From: Gremmenia infestans
Lineage: Eukaryota > Ascomycota > Leotiomycetes > Helotiales > Hamatocanthoscyphaceae
Length of the DNA stretch: 64,000 nucleotides
Direction: 5' to 3'
NCBI GenBank assembly: GCA_032629725.1
Contig: JAFEVB010000020.1
Coordinates: 642,501-706,500, forward strand
Part shown: in pieces, positions 35,044 through 48,479 of the stretch
Position numbering within the stretch: position 1 is the stretch's first letter
Layout: each line of letters opens with the position of its first letter
Position numbers and translations under genes: made by a program
The notes under the pieces: generated by a model
Database searches by the model: none
What the model saw: the letters and a program-made list of their open reading frames with translations, nothing else
Told to the model about the DNA's origin: nothing

Positions 35044-36855
35044 TTACGCGGGAATATCAAATGTCCACCCCGCCGTCGCACTTCCCGCGAGCGTACTATT
35101 AGCCGGCTGAACGTTGACATCATCCGGTCTATTACTCATCCCCGCACTCCCACTCAGCACCTGCAGCGCCGCCGTGCCGCTCAACCCACTAGCAGTGGGG
35201 ATATTCACCGTCACATTCTGACTATCTGTCCCGTAATTCGCAACCTTTACATACCGGAATCACTTTCGGTGTTTGCGTACTCGCCGACGAAGATCCCGTA
35301 CCCGGTGGTATGAGGGGAGTTGTCGAACTCATCGAACATTGAAACAAAGGCAGACGGGGATAAATAATGATGGATATCGGTCCAAACACCCGACGGTGAC
35401 GGAATTTGGTAAGCACGAGTCCTGACTTGTGGAAGCGATGATTTGGATAAAAGGATAGGCGGCGTGGATGGCGTTTCTAGAACGCTGTGAAGCGGGACGC
35501 GTAGGTGGAGCAGCCCGAGGAGAGGTTATCTTCATTGCCAATCTCGATGTAGAATATATCATATGGTGCTGCGTGGCCATAGGAGGCGCGGAGAGCGCCG
35601 TAGGTGGTTGAGGTGGCTCCGAGCAGGAATTCGAGTTCGTTAAGCGCGTCGTCCACGTAGGGGTCTAGGGCTGTGCCGGATATTATGCCACCGCCGAGTG
35701 AGAGGCCGGATCAAATTGCCAGGACTGGGTTTAGAGACATGTCGTCGCACCATTGAAGGTATTCTATCAGACCTGAAGATGGTTGGTTAGCTGATAGTGG
35801 GGAAAGGGGTTGGGTAGTTTGCCGAGAACATCGGTGTTTGGATAACTCCAATCGCCTTGCTCCAGTCAGTCAGCGTTGCTATCAAGAACTTCATACAGAA
35901 CATACCTTGACAACCAAGTCTATTCTCCAGCGGCCCAATCGTCTCATTCCGCTTCCAGCGAGCACCAGGTGATCCACCTTCCCTACACACACTTAGCAAA
36001 CTTCCCTGGGACTAGAAAGAAGAGGACTAACAAATTATTCCCACCAGGAAACCTCTTGAAACTTCCCCCAATCGCCTCAAGAAACTCTCCCAAATCATTA
36101 CGTATCCCATTAAACCTCCCATGGTACGTTTCTGGAAACAACTGTACGAGATCAAACCACAACGCCGATCCCGCAAATTTACTCCCATCGAAAAGCAGCT
36201 GCCACAAATTACTCCCGTCCGGGCTCTGGCTCGCCGTGAAACTAGTCTCGACATACGTCCACGCAGCACTACTACTCTTAGCCGTGACATCATGACTAGC
36301 AAACACAGTACCAGAAGTAGAGCCAACGAGCTGTAGCGTAACGGTGCCGGAATAGTTTCCTTTGATGTAAACATAATTTGCGTACGTGCCAGCGTTGACG
36401 GGTACACCACCGTAGCCTGAGTTGGAGAACCCGACGGAAGCGGTGGTGCCAGATGGACGAATACCTTTAGGGAGGATTGTATGGCGGTTGTGAGGTTGAC
36501 GGTGGTGTCTTGGGAAAGGTTGGTGCCGCCTACGGATGCGTAGCCTGTTAGGCCTGGGGAGTCGCCTTTGAAACCGTTGTTTTTGAAGAGTTGGCCATGG
36601 ATACCGCCATCGCCTAGTATGTGTCAATAAAACTTCATAAACAGGGATTTGGGTCAAGCACCAGGATTATTGATGTCCTAGAAATTTATTAGTAGGCGCC
36701 GGATAAGGAACGGGTTCTAAGGTGTGTACCTCGAACATCAGGCCGTAGAGCAAAGGACTGGATGCATTGCCGCCTGTGGTTGAGACATTGAAAGTTGCGC
36801 TGTATGCGGAAGTTACAAGGGAGGCCAAGACGAGAAGGGGGGCGGTTGAGAGCAT
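35044..36855 (-). pseudogene. Dead GH51 alpha-L-arabinofuranosidase
   Basis: The parent enzyme removes arabinose side chains from plant cell-wall polysaccharides. Minus-strand reading gives a signal peptide (MLSTAPLLVLASLVTSAYS), LYGLMFE spliced to DINNPG and then GDGGIHGQLF, the carbohydrate-binding-like region (SNSGYGGVPVNAGTYANYVY), EAIGGSFKRFPGGNN, YIEIGNED (acid/base Glu) and GYGIFVGEYANTE (nucleophile Glu). Lesions: a 1-nt loss near 36460, a Trp-to-TGA stop at 35711-35713, an indel with TAG near 35475, a 1-nt gain near 35390, an internal deletion near 35255 that jumps from EYANTES to YVKVANYGTDSQNVTV, and an early TAA at 35044. It cannot make active enzyme. Confidence 0.9.
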
Positions 36856-37788
36856 GTTGAGAGGATTCAGTAGAGAATGGTGTCTTCTTTGTGAACTTGA
36901 TCAATATGAAGTTAAGGATATCATAGGCCTTATGGTCGTCTTGAAGAAACAGTACGAGCCTACGAGGGGTAGCACTGCGGATCATTGTACAAGACGGGAT
37001 GAACTGAAGGCTCGAAAAGAGTTCTTTCCCCCTAGATAGACCACAGTCCAAGATATCTTCATCATAAAGAACAAGGCACCTTTGATCCGCAGCAATAGAA
37101 AGGTAAAGTTTGAAATGATACTCGGACATACAACTCTGTATTAGAAGGTTGGAACCACTAAATGTGCTTGTGATGATTTCAAAAGGGCCATTGAGGAGAA
37201 CTGTGGATGTGTAACTTAGTTGCCCTTGCAGAAAAAATGTAAATACAATGTTTACTAGACTACGGATTGAGGCGGGTGAAATCTTTTCTCGGGATGTGAG
37301 TGGAGAACATGCTTTGCAGAAAGAACTTGCACTTCTTCCGAGGAAGGATTTCTAGCATGAGCTTTTGAAATGAGGTTTTCCTCTGGATGCTCCACACTAC
37401 GGAGAAATTTATGAGAGGTCTGGCCGCGAGAGGAATCGATATAAATTTTGCGGAGTCTGGGGTAATGCCGGACCTTGAAGCGCCCCTTGCTTGTATATAT
37501 AGGCTCGCGATACTATTGGAGCGCGTACGGAGTAAATTCAGGGAATTCAGGGCAAGAGATTGTGGACCTGAATCTGACTCGCATATTCATCTGATGGCGA
37601 TACTGCATTGGTACGATCCATCATAGCCCGATCAACCCAGGCGATGGAAGGAACACGGGGGAACAGAACAACAAGAAGTGGCACAACTGACAAAAAGGGT
37701 GGAGGGACTGCTGCATTAAAGTTTGTATAATCGAAGTATACTTTCTACAATAATATTACAAGCAAGATAATGCATGCTAAGATGCGAT
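36856..37788. other. Intergenic between GH51 relic and sed5
   Basis: ORFs at 36767-37039 (antisense to the relic) and 37387-37626 have no domain. The latter contains the noncoding word TACGGAGTA at 37526. Probably the dead promoter of the GH51 gene plus the 3' flank of sed5. Confidence 0.45.
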
Positions 37789-38861
37789 CTATCCAGCTAT
37801 TAAAACCCAAAGTCTATTGAATCATTAGCTCAGTACTCAAGATAGCAAAACCGAATACTCACAAAAAGAAGATCATAAGAACACCAAACATCTTTGCAAT
37901 CAGCCAGCGATTGCTAGATACTCGCGACCAGTACTTGAGCAGCTCTCTTTGAGCACCTTGTACATTGTCTACCACATCCTCGGTATTAGCATCGATCCGC
38001 TGGATCATCTCACTCTGCTCCGAGACCATGGATGCTAACTGCCCAAAAATCCCACCGAGTTCGCTGATTGTCCGTTCGATGGCCTCGATAGCCTCGCCTC
38101 TTTGGTGGATATAAGTATTCTGAGGCTGTGCTTCTTCCATCATCAGAAGTTGCTGATCACCCACCGGATTTAGGGATAATAGATCTTGACCCGGTCCTGG
38201 GGAGCCTCGGTTTGGTGTGCTGTATAATGGGGAGGCGGATTGTGATATTTGCGGCGCGGTGTTGGCTGATACTGAGGATACGAAATTTTCTGTTCGTGAC
38301 CGCGAGGCCTGTATATTCTGTGTTCGGACTTCTAATACATCTTTGAAATTCACGGATACGTCTGTGAGTTTGCCTTGCAGCATGAAGACTACATTCTTGT
38401 TGTGCTCTCCTTCTTGGTCGGCTTTAGGATGTTGAGCGCGGGATAGGGTCTGTAGGGAGGAAATTTGCTGGTTGAGGGATGAAAGGTCTTGTTTGATGAT
38501 AAACGTCAATTCGTTGATTTCCACCGGCCGATCATCAAAGAGTGTTTTCCGCTTGGCCACTGTATGTTGTTAATAAGAGATAATTCACAATAGCAAAGTC
38601 CAAAGACCTACATTGTGCCAGTTTTTCTAACTTGCTCATGGTTCCTCCAATCCCCCTTCCTATCTCAGCGGCCCTCCTTGCGAACTCGGATCTTCTTGGC
38701 TTTCCATCTCCATTCGCGCTGCCGTTGGCAGCAGCCTTCTGCGAATCTGAAAGAAGTGATTGTCTCTGCGCTCCAACCTTGGATGATGCCTGTCGCTTTT
38801 GAAACTGGGTGAGGACCGACCTGAACTCGTTTGTTCGGTCTTGAATCGAAGATACTGCCAT
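37789..38861 (-). CDS. sed5: Qa-SNARE syntaxin-5 / Sed5
   Basis: t-SNARE of the cis-Golgi, needed for ER-Golgi and intra-Golgi fusion. 323 residues in three exons (38861-38612, 38559-37863, 37813-37789). The start MAVSSIQDRTNEF carries the N-peptide-like DRTNEF motif that binds Sly1 in the family. Next come the Habc region (AQLAKRKTLFDDRPVEINEL is diagnostic), then the SNARE motif (RGEAIEAIERTISELGGIFG to EDVVDNVQGAQRELLKYW) with the zero-layer Gln in MIQRIDAN-flanking heptads, and a C-terminal anchor (LIAKMFGVLMIFFLLWVLIAG). The last exon is only 25 nt and supplies the anchor end; without it the anchor would be truncated. Confidence 0.95.
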
Positions 38862-39918
38862 CTTGAGGGATATGCGCAATACTCAGAAAGTAGAATAGTA
38901 GGCGCTCGTAGATACGCTATTGTAATCGTTCGGCGCGTTCAGGCGCAATTATAGCGGGGAGGTATTTGCGTTCAACAGGGTTTCGGAGACTCGGACATAC
39001 GATGCTGGGTCTGTGATATTATGTACAGTCGATGTCGATGGCGAAAGCGAAGGAGCGTGTGAGATGGAACTCTAATTAATAGGATTTAAAGTGTCGCAAA
39101 GTATCGTGGCAGGGGGAAGGGGGAAGAGAATTGCAATGGAAAGTCGCAGGTGTTTCGATGTTGGTCCGAGTTGACTGATTTTGGCGTTTCGAACAAAGGA
39201 CGAGTAGGTAGGTGGTAGATACCTAGGTATCTCAGAATACTTCGTAAGGCCACGAGGCAGGAAGAAAGGCCAATAGGTACCTTCCTTAGGTACCGTGCAG
39301 TACGAACAATCCAGCTAAATTTGGCTGTGGCGGCGGATTAAGACGTGGCAGTGGAGAATTTAGGTGATTCTGATTGGATGCTCGTGCTCTGGAAATTGGG
39401 AATAATAATCATGTGGATGTGATGTGGCTGAGCCGCGGGGCGAAAGAGAAAGTACCGTACCGTATTCACTCATGCAGCTTCAGCCCAGCGCAGCCAACAT
39501 TGAGTGAGTGCAAGACTGGACTCAGTCATTTGGGGCCATGATAAGACTGTGAATCAATCAATTGTCATAAATACTCTCTTACCAATACCAAATATTGCCT
39601 CTCCTCTTACCAAATCCTCTTCCTTCCTCCATCCCACACCTTCGTCGACGCAAATAACAATACCGGCTTTTTCTGCCTCTCTTGGAATCCGTAGTGACGG
39701 CCTTACTTAGCTCACCAAACAATCCAAACACGTTAATGAAAGCTGACGATCCTTTGTGAACACGCGCAATACCGCATCCCACCAGCACCATCTGCCTTCT
39801 ATTTTACCATTCTATCCTACTCGAGACGCCTCTACCTCTGCCTCCACCTCCATCAACATCCATGTGGTTCCAATAGTTTGACCGAGAGAGAGTGAGGGCT
39901 TCGCAGTCAACAGCCTAA
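38862..39918. other. Divergent promoter of sed5 and the giant gene
   Basis: About 1 kb with CT-rich runs upstream of 39919, an ACCTAGGTA/TAGGTACC-rich cluster at 39205-39300 and one TACTTCGTA word (39238-39246). No supported ORF. Confidence 0.5.
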
Positions 39919-42900
39919 ATGTCGCGCCCGTTTCCAAATACCTTCGACCAGGACTCTGCCATGTACGCACGCACAATCTCATACTTCCTATCATCGCGCC
40001 CAGATTGATGTCTTCTATTGCACAGGCAATACACTTACTAATCATTTCAATAGGAGCCCCCAGTCAATATCCTACAAAGCCAATGTAAATCGACAAAAGA
40101 CGAAGAAATGGCAGCAGGCAAAGCCAGTAGATTATGGAGGAGACGATTGGGGCGACGAAGATGATGAATATGACCTCCCGCCACCTCCGATCTCCAAGCC
40201 TACCGGATTTCGACAGCAAGGCCAAGGGCTGCCCACCTCCCCTCCATCTGTTGACAGTGGGAAGAAGGCATATGGCGGATTACCAGCACTACCTAGCGCA
40301 AGCGCTCCACGAGAACGATCAAATTCATTCGATGCAAATGAGGAGAGGAATTTCTCAAATGCCACTGCCCGTCAGCCATCACCTCCGATAGCAGCCGCTC
40401 CTTCATCTGGTCCCGCCAGAAGCTTTTCCCAGATAACTGGTGTACAAACCCCACACGGCCCCAGTGGCCCTCCGCCGCTCTCCATATCGACGCAGCAACC
40501 GTCTGTTGCGACTGGCCTCCGGAAGCCAATCAATAAGATCATTTCTCCTATCGCTGAATCCCCTCAACCTGAGCTGCAGAGACTTGAGAGGAAGAATACT
40601 GGCGAGGCTCCTTCTCTTGCGTCGAGTTCTGTCTACTCTCCTACCCCAACCTCCGACACTCGAACCCCAAGCGATTACCAAGCTCGACGAGACTATTCTC
40701 CCTCCGCAGCTCCTCCTCCATTGGAAACGCGTGGTTCACCGGCACCACAGGGATTTGACCCGGCTAGCACGAATTTTCCTGCCAGAAAGAGCAGCTTGAG
40801 CCAAGTCCCCCGTCCTGATGTATCTACGATTATGCAAAGACCCCGAGAGGTCTCTAACCCTAAGCCATGGGCCGGTGGTAGAACGCCATCGCCTGGCCCC
40901 GCAGCACAGTCGCCTACGTCACCTTCCAAAGCTCTCCCGTTCATTCGACCTGCGGATATTTACCGTCGCGCAGAAGAGGAGCGGCAGTCAATGGAATCTA
41001 GTAGACCTAGTATGGACTCGATCTTGGGCACCCGAAACACTGATAGTTCAGAGTCTACAGGAAAGCCTTATCTTAGAGAAAGGTCAAGTTCCGATAGTCT
41101 GGGCACCGGTTCTCGACGGAGAGCGAGCTCCGGGGTGGAAGATGGCTCAGATGCCGGACGTCGTCTAATGCCAATGCTTGAACCTGTTAGGGAAAGGAAA
41201 AGCGAATATGGGTTTGATGGATTCAATGTCAGCGACCAAGGACCACAGGGACAAACAAAAGAGTTCAACGCGTCAAAAGGACCAGAAGTATCCGACGCTA
41301 CTAAGCTCGATGTTGAAGAGGCGCGAAGGCAATCCGTCAGCCCCAAGCTTCCCGACTTGAATCGGTTGTCTGGATTTGGGATGGATATGTTCTCCGGATC
41401 AAAATCGGAGGAAGCGGAAGCTCCGGTGTTCAAAGGTAACGAAAATACTTCGCAAACGTCGAGAGCTGCCCCTGCTACATCGGCACTAGAAGATGAACCC
41501 ACACTTCGTAATCAACCTTCTGTTGGCTTTAGGTCGGTCGTGCATCAGGCCTTTGATCGGACGGACGACTCTTCAGTTCCAGCGACTCCAGCTTCAAGAA
41601 GTGATAGCGGAGTAAGAAGGACTGATAGTGAGAGTACTGGAACAACTGGTATAAGCCCAATCATGAGCCGTGTTACAAGCTCGGCTGCTCCTGACAATGG
41701 CAATCGAGACTTCTCGACTCCTTCGATTCCGGAAGTCCTAAACGAGCATTACTCACCCGAGCCAGCTATACACCAGCCGCAGCCTGTCATCTCAGGGTTC
41801 AAACCAGGACATCGACGTGACATTAGCACGCCGAGTCCGGGAAACAGCCCTGCAAGGACCCCTGATGTAGCAAGACTCGATGCGCCAATCCACGGCCAGG
41901 AAGCAGTCTTTACTGATCCAAGTCCTACGTCAACGGTTGATGATGAGCCTCTACACCCCCAACGTCCTACTGCAGAAGGCGAAGCCACTTTCCGTCCATC
42001 GCTTCCAGGTGGCTGGACTTCTTATGCTACGACGGAGAGCGCAAGCACCCCCACGCAAGCTGACCAGCAAATTATCGATGGCATTACCCCAACCCCCTCA
42101 GGAGAGGTTCCTGCCAGTGGAAACAACACCCACGGTGATTATGATATGACTCCAACCACTACTAAGCATTCGTTACCACAGTCAGCTCTTGAAGCTACTC
42201 TTGTCGGTGCGACTGTGGGGGGCGGGGCTCGTGGAATGCACGACAGGGCGAGCTCATTAGGAACTCAACGTTCCGAGAGCCCAAAGGACAATTTGGGTAA
42301 CGATGATCTTCCCACACCGGATTCGGCAATGGCCCCGGGTGGCAATGTCTATTCCACGACTACTTTGGACCCCAGGCTTTTGCCGGCGCTCGAGAAAGCT
42401 CCGCAAGAAACACAACTACGGCCAGATGTTGTTAACAGGCCAGTATCAGCGGAGCCAAGCGATGCACCACCTCCTCCCGCAAAAGATACACCACGGCTGG
42501 ATTCGGCGCGCGAGAACTCTGGTTACTTTCCTTCTCATCCTTCGAAAAGTTTTGATCAAGTCGCTGCTGAAGGATATTCCCAGTCAATTGCTCAATCACA
42601 TGGTTTACCTCGCATAAGCACAGACGATGACTCTCATGATGATGTAAATGAGAAACTTGAGAAGGATATCGTCAGGAGTTTGAGCCCAAGACCTTCGGAT
42701 GCTGATCGGCTGTCCAACCAATTCGATGACAGTGCATCATATGGTCAAGGCAGGGAAAGCTCCTATTTGCCAAGAGAATATGACAATTATTGGGCATCTT
42801 CAAACGAGGATCATGAGCCTATTCCTCCGATTGCACCAATATCGATTAGAAGTGCCTCAACACCTGGCGAGGCCCCTAATGCGGAGCTAGAACACAGAGA

Positions 42901-45900
42901 ATTCGACAATAAATCGATACAGCCCCTGAGTCCGCAAAAAGTAGAACAGGGGAGCTTTGAGCCGGACAGAGCCGTTCTGCAGCATCGATACTCTTGGGAA
43001 AATAGTAAGGAAACCATTCCTCTTGAGCCATCTGGAGACACTAGCGCAAACGTCTCTGCTACAGCTGAACCACCACCATTGATGTCTGAGCCATTGGGAT
43101 CTGCTGAGCCTTCGGCTGGAATTGAAAGCCAACCTACCTTGGATCATGCAGGTAGAGATGCTGCATTGTTACCAGGTGCCCGTAGCTCACTCGAGCCTAA
43201 GAGCCGTCGGCTTTCTCTAGCGGAAGAGAAAGACCCCCTGGTTTCTTCATACCCTATCTCGCAAAACCCACCAGAAGAAGAACACCCGGCAAGATATTCT
43301 CAGACCCATGTCCCGTTGCCGACTAATCAGCATTCCCCTATCAATTCTGCCTTGTCCCAACATGAACCAATATTGGGTTTCTCTCATATTGTCGCCATCA
43401 ATTCAATACCACAAAGAATCCAAACGTTCAATCAGACCAGAGATAGAATTGCAGCCATGGATACTGGTCTTAACGATTGGATAACGGCCCTCAAAGCGCA
43501 GGAACCTGAGCATGCTGATGTTACTGGATCCTGGAGTGGATCGAGGATTAATATTCCTAGTGGATCGGCAAGATCTAAGTTTGCAAAAGTCACGGGTACT
43601 GGAGCACAGCCAACACAACAACCCTATTATCAGCAATATTTGAATGCCACTTCGCCAAATACTCCATCCGCCCCAGTCTCGAAGCCCGGCCCAAGTATGG
43701 GCCCGAACGCTTCACAGCAAGGATTTCCCCCGGTTGGCGGGAAGATAACAAGTCACCAGGTTCAGGCGAAAGGAAAGGAGTTTCTACACACTGCAGGCAT
43801 TTTTGGTGGAAAGGCAGGCAAAGCAGGGAAAGGTTTACTTGCCAAAGGCAAGAGCAGACTTCGGGCGGCTGGCGGCGGAGACAAGGTAGAATAACATCTC
43901 CTTCAATGCCGGATAATATGAGGTGGCTGGGCGTTTCTTCTTGATTTCTATGACTAATGAGCGCATTTTGGGTGGTTTTTGTTTCCATGTATGCCTTTTT
44001 TTAATCCTGCATAGCAGGTTGTTGTACGACTAGGGGAAATGCAGCCTTTGTCCATGTTTTCTCCTTCCCATCATGCTCCGCCTTTGATTTGAGAAAATTA
44101 CTAAGCCTTGATGCCCACAGACAAGTCCAGAAACCAAGCCTAAGAATGAACAACGTATGTCTTGGGGACTTCCTCTCAGAATGTCTGGCTCTTCCGGTCG
44201 CGATTCGCAACAAAATGTTTCAAAGCAATTCGGAGAGGAATCACGAGCGAACACCATGCCACAACGAACCTCGGCGCCTCCACAATTTTCTCTGCCTACA
44301 CGTATTGACACTTCTGGAAATATGGATAGACACCGGACTGGAGCTCCACATACGGTTGGTCCTCACACATCGCGAGAGGGTGAGCTCTTTATATCGCATG
44401 AGAAAACAAATGAAGACAAAGCCAAAGTCCAGGACGAAAGTCGGGACCAGCCTTCATGGTTCCTTAATCCTACACCCGTAGCTGAAGAGGAAGCTTTCCA
44501 TTGGGGTGGACGCTCAAATTCAATGGAACATTCAAACCCCCCGGTACCTTCGATTCCCGCATACCAGCAGGAGCTTCTATCCGCCCCAGAACACACCGGA
44601 CCAGCGAGTGAGCGCGGTAGTAATGAAATTAGTTTCTACGACGCCTCTGAGGGAACCTCCGAACCATTAGAGCCCGCAGAGAACAATGACTGGGTCATGG
44701 TATCCCCTGAACAAGAACTGACTAATGTGCTACCACAACAGTTGGGGGAGGATCCGTTAGCTCAGAGTGAACCAGAGCCTTCACAAGTTCCTTCCTCAAG
44801 CATATTAAATCGACCTCGAGGAAGTACGATCGAAGAGCTCTCTCCGCCTCTGCCAACAAATCCTACTGCGACATCTCCCCCGGCAATGATGCCAACCGCT
44901 ATTCAGTCAGCCCCAGGAGCTGAACCACCGAAGCAAGGAGACTCGTCCTTCCTCCCCCTTATCCGTCGGACTTCCACTTTTGGCATCGGTTTCGGTCCGC
45001 GGCAAAAGAAACCAAGGTTTGCCATAGATGATGAGGACGATACATCAATATCTAGCATGGACAAATCGGGTTCTGAGGCTCTGGGGTCTGAAGTTGCTGC
45101 CATAGGTACAGCAACTACTGCCAGAGGCATTTCGGCACGTGATGTAGGTAGACCCAGACCGGACTCTGAGACATGGCCTCAAGAAGAGTCTCCAAGGATT
45201 TTACACAAGGTGCGAGTCGCCCAACCTGCCTCGCAGCCAAATATGTCCCTCCACAACGAGACTACAGAAGATTCATATCAACAGCCTACGCAGATAGAAC
45301 CATCGAACTATAATCAGAGTATAACGGTGAATGGTGAACCTGAACAATATCATGAGCAGTTCTCAGCATTGCCTGCAGCTCATCTTCCGATGGGATCCCA
45401 TGATCCTAGAAGTTCTGAGGAATCATGGCGACCAAACCTCGCTACATCCTCGCAAGCCCCTCCTGCACAACGGAGCGAATCAACAGTTGCACCGTCGCGA
45501 ACCTCGTGGGACCCACAGAGGAAGCGTGGCATGTCAGGCTCGAGTCAAAGCCTCCCACGTTCAAATGGCAGTTTTATTGAGAGACCTCCTCTAGCAGGAT
45601 CTTCTTCTCAGATAAAGTCTTTTGAGCAACCACCCTCATCAGCGAGCCGATATCCAGATTTGTTTCGACCAGAGCAACCCCTACGAGCAGATCTCAGTAT
45701 GTATGGAGATGCTGTCGTGCATGCCGGGCCTAGTGATCTCCCTTCCCATTTATATCAACAGCCAATACCCCGTGAAGACGCTTTCCTACCGAGGCAGCAG
45801 GGTGCCGAATATCAAATTGAAGGCGTTGGTCCGCCTGTCGATGAACCGAGTTCTGCGACATCTAGACGTAACTCTGGCTTTTTCAGAGAGCTTGGGGGTA

Positions 45901-48479
45901 GGATATCGCGTGGGACGTCTCGAGAAAGACGAAACTCCATATCTCGCGAGGATGGCTTTTCATCTGCAAGAAATCTCGAATCCCCTGAAAATGAGCATGT
46001 CGAACCTAGTATTGCGTCGGAAGAAGGTAAAGAGAAGAAACATAAGAAGCAACGTTCAAGCTTCATGGGGCATCTTACTCGTGCCTCAACGGGTGTGCTG
46101 GGGAGTCCAAAGACCCGGGAAACCCGAGAAAGTATGGTCACTCATCCTTCAGGGTCACGCGTTGATCTTACGGCCTTGAAACAAGAATCATTCTCTCCCA
46201 AGGGTCAAGCGCATCCGAAATTTTATAATGGTCCTGTTGAACCAAAGCAGCCCGAAAGAGCTGCAACATCACTGGGCATGGGTGCGGAGCCTGGCAAAAA
46301 GAAGCGATTCTCAGGCCTGACTGGATTCTTTGCCCGACCTGGAAACTTGCCAAGAGCATCACTTCCTGTGCAAGCCCGCCAGAAGCCTCAAAATATAAGA
46401 AAGGTATCTTATGGTGAACAGCCAATGGTTGCGCCCCTGTCCGAGCCTCGAAAGGCCCCGTCTCCTCCAGAGAAGAACGTTCAGCCACAAACGTATCCAC
46501 CCAGCAACTACCGACCACCGACGAGCCCAAACTATCCAGCTCGATCAAACAACTACCAGCCATTGGCGAGTGATCATTATCAGCCTCCGTCACCAAAGCG
46601 TGTCATTCCAGCAACTGCTACGAGAGCACCGAGTCAAACTCGAAATATATTCTCAGTGTTGGCAAGCAATAATAATGCGTCCTCTTCACCAGACTCTCGC
46701 AAAGAGAACAAGAAACAGACTCGTCGACCTTCTGCTGCTGGTTTACTTAATGAGTTTATGGGTCGAAAGACAAAACAAGTGGATTGGGACAAAGAGGATT
46801 CACGTTCTCAGGGAAGTCAGTCACAATTGAGCCAATCACAAAGCGGACGTCAAGCTTTGCCTCGTGCCCAGACTTATACCGACTTGCAAGAAAGGGAACA
46901 GGAAATGCAGCCGCGTCAGCAGTCCATAGAACAGCCAATTCTTCAAATTGCGCCACAGAAGCAAAGATCAGTCTCTCAGCAAGACTCATCACATCAGGAT
47001 CGAGATCGCGGCCGTCGGATCAGCAGAGAGCCTCAATATGACAGTGTTCCTATTCCTGGGGGCTATTCTTTGGTTCGTGGACAGGGCGCTACGACTGTAC
47101 CCACAGAGTATGACCCAAGAGGCTTCAACCGGGCACCACAGCCAGATCCTCGATATGGGCAGCCACAAAACTGGACTCCGAGCCAGTACCCATCTCCTCC
47201 AACCCAGGGACAGCCTCAACCATACTTCAATGGGCATCAATATCAGACACCTTCTCCTCAGCAGTATAATGATGGGTCACAATATCAAATACCATCTCCC
47301 CAGCAGATCATCCCATCTCCTCCAAGCAACGGACCAGAACCTAGGCACGCAACACCTACGCTCGCCATCGAAAGCTTCGATCACTCCATGAACCCCATTC
47401 TGAGCCGCAACCTCTCCTTCTCCCCAGCTAGCCATCCAGATATTCAACCTAGCGAGCGCCGCCCCAGCCGCGACCTCGCACGCTCTCCAGCACGTGCCCA
47501 AGAAGGCCAGCAACCGCCCTATCAACTTTCTCTTCCCGGCGATACCTCCGCAGACGAAGATGAGAAGCCTCTTCCAATCTCAAAAGATGACCCCGTCATC
47601 ATTACACCCCTCTCCAGCCCCCCAAAACATAACAGTATCAAGCGACTGCAACAACCCATTATACAGCACCCCGGCTCCCCAGCTAGCTACGCAATCCCGG
47701 ACTCAACATTCTCACCCGTGAACCCCGAAGCAGTCGATATGCCACCCCCGCCCGCACCAAAATCGCCGCCAAGTAATTTATTAGACGCGCAGTATAGGCC
47801 TGGACATACACATACGCTGTCTGCGGACGATAGTCTAAATCTGAGCTTAGACTTGGATAGATCCAACACGCGACGTACAGCTGCCAGCGCCGTGTCCGTT
47901 ATGTCGAGTCCCAGCTTGCCGCCCGACAGCGCTGGACTCACTGTACCGAATATAAGCCAACAAAGGGGCTTAGATGGGAGTCCTAGTCCCAGTCCTCCAA
48001 CCCCAGATTTCGAGCGCGGAAGACGCGATCAGAGGGGCACGAGTCGGGAAGCACAGAGTAATGAGGCCGGCACGATTGTCCGGACTGTGCTTGAGACGCC
48101 GGCTGTGAGTGATCACGATGACATCTACGATGCCTCACCTCGTCTTCCGAAGCTCGTTAACCCGCCAACCGTGCGCTCGAATCCTTCTCCTGTGACGCCG
48201 ACTGGAGCTGGTGCTGGACCTAGTAACCTCGATATTGGGAAAGAGCACGGGAGTGGGAGTAGGAGGCCAGAGGGGAAAGAGAATGAACATACGGCGGAGC
48301 TGGATAATACGGATCAGGAACGCTATCGAGTAGCTAGGGAAGAGAAGATCTTCTATGATGGCGGTGTGAGCGAGGGAGCGGAACCGACTGCTACCATGAG
48401 CGCTACGTCTTATCCGGGGCAAGAGTGGAATCCGTATTCGGGGGTTGCGGTTGATGATGATCTGAATTGGTATGAGTGA
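39919..48479 (+). CDS. Giant disordered Ser/Pro-rich fungal protein
   Basis: Exons 39919-39962, 40054-43885 and 44121-48479 give about 2744 residues with consistent phase. The N-terminus has a conserved-looking motif (KTKKWQQAKPVDYGGDDWG followed by an acidic run and a poly-Pro stretch), a type seen in large conserved filamentous-ascomycete proteins of unclear role. Most of the rest is low-complexity Ser/Pro/Gln/Glu. Ordered islands: SIPQRIQTFNQTRDRIAAMD with LNDWITAL (43.4 kb), a Gly/Lys-rich KGKEFLHTAGIFGGKAGKAG segment (43.8 kb), and STFGIGFGPRQKKPRF plus an acidic run (45 kb). If intron 2 (235 bp) is retained, translation ends three codons later at VE-stop, giving 1294 residues; two separate genes are therefore the alternative (second start 44157 or 44181). 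Function unknown; an actin-patch or cell-polarity scaffold is only a guess. Confidence 0.7.

Noticed and set aside
44142..44180. 25-bp GT..AG between 44156 and 44180 near the start of the giant gene's third exon
   Set aside because: Too short for an intron; reading straight through from 44121 keeps the long frame open.
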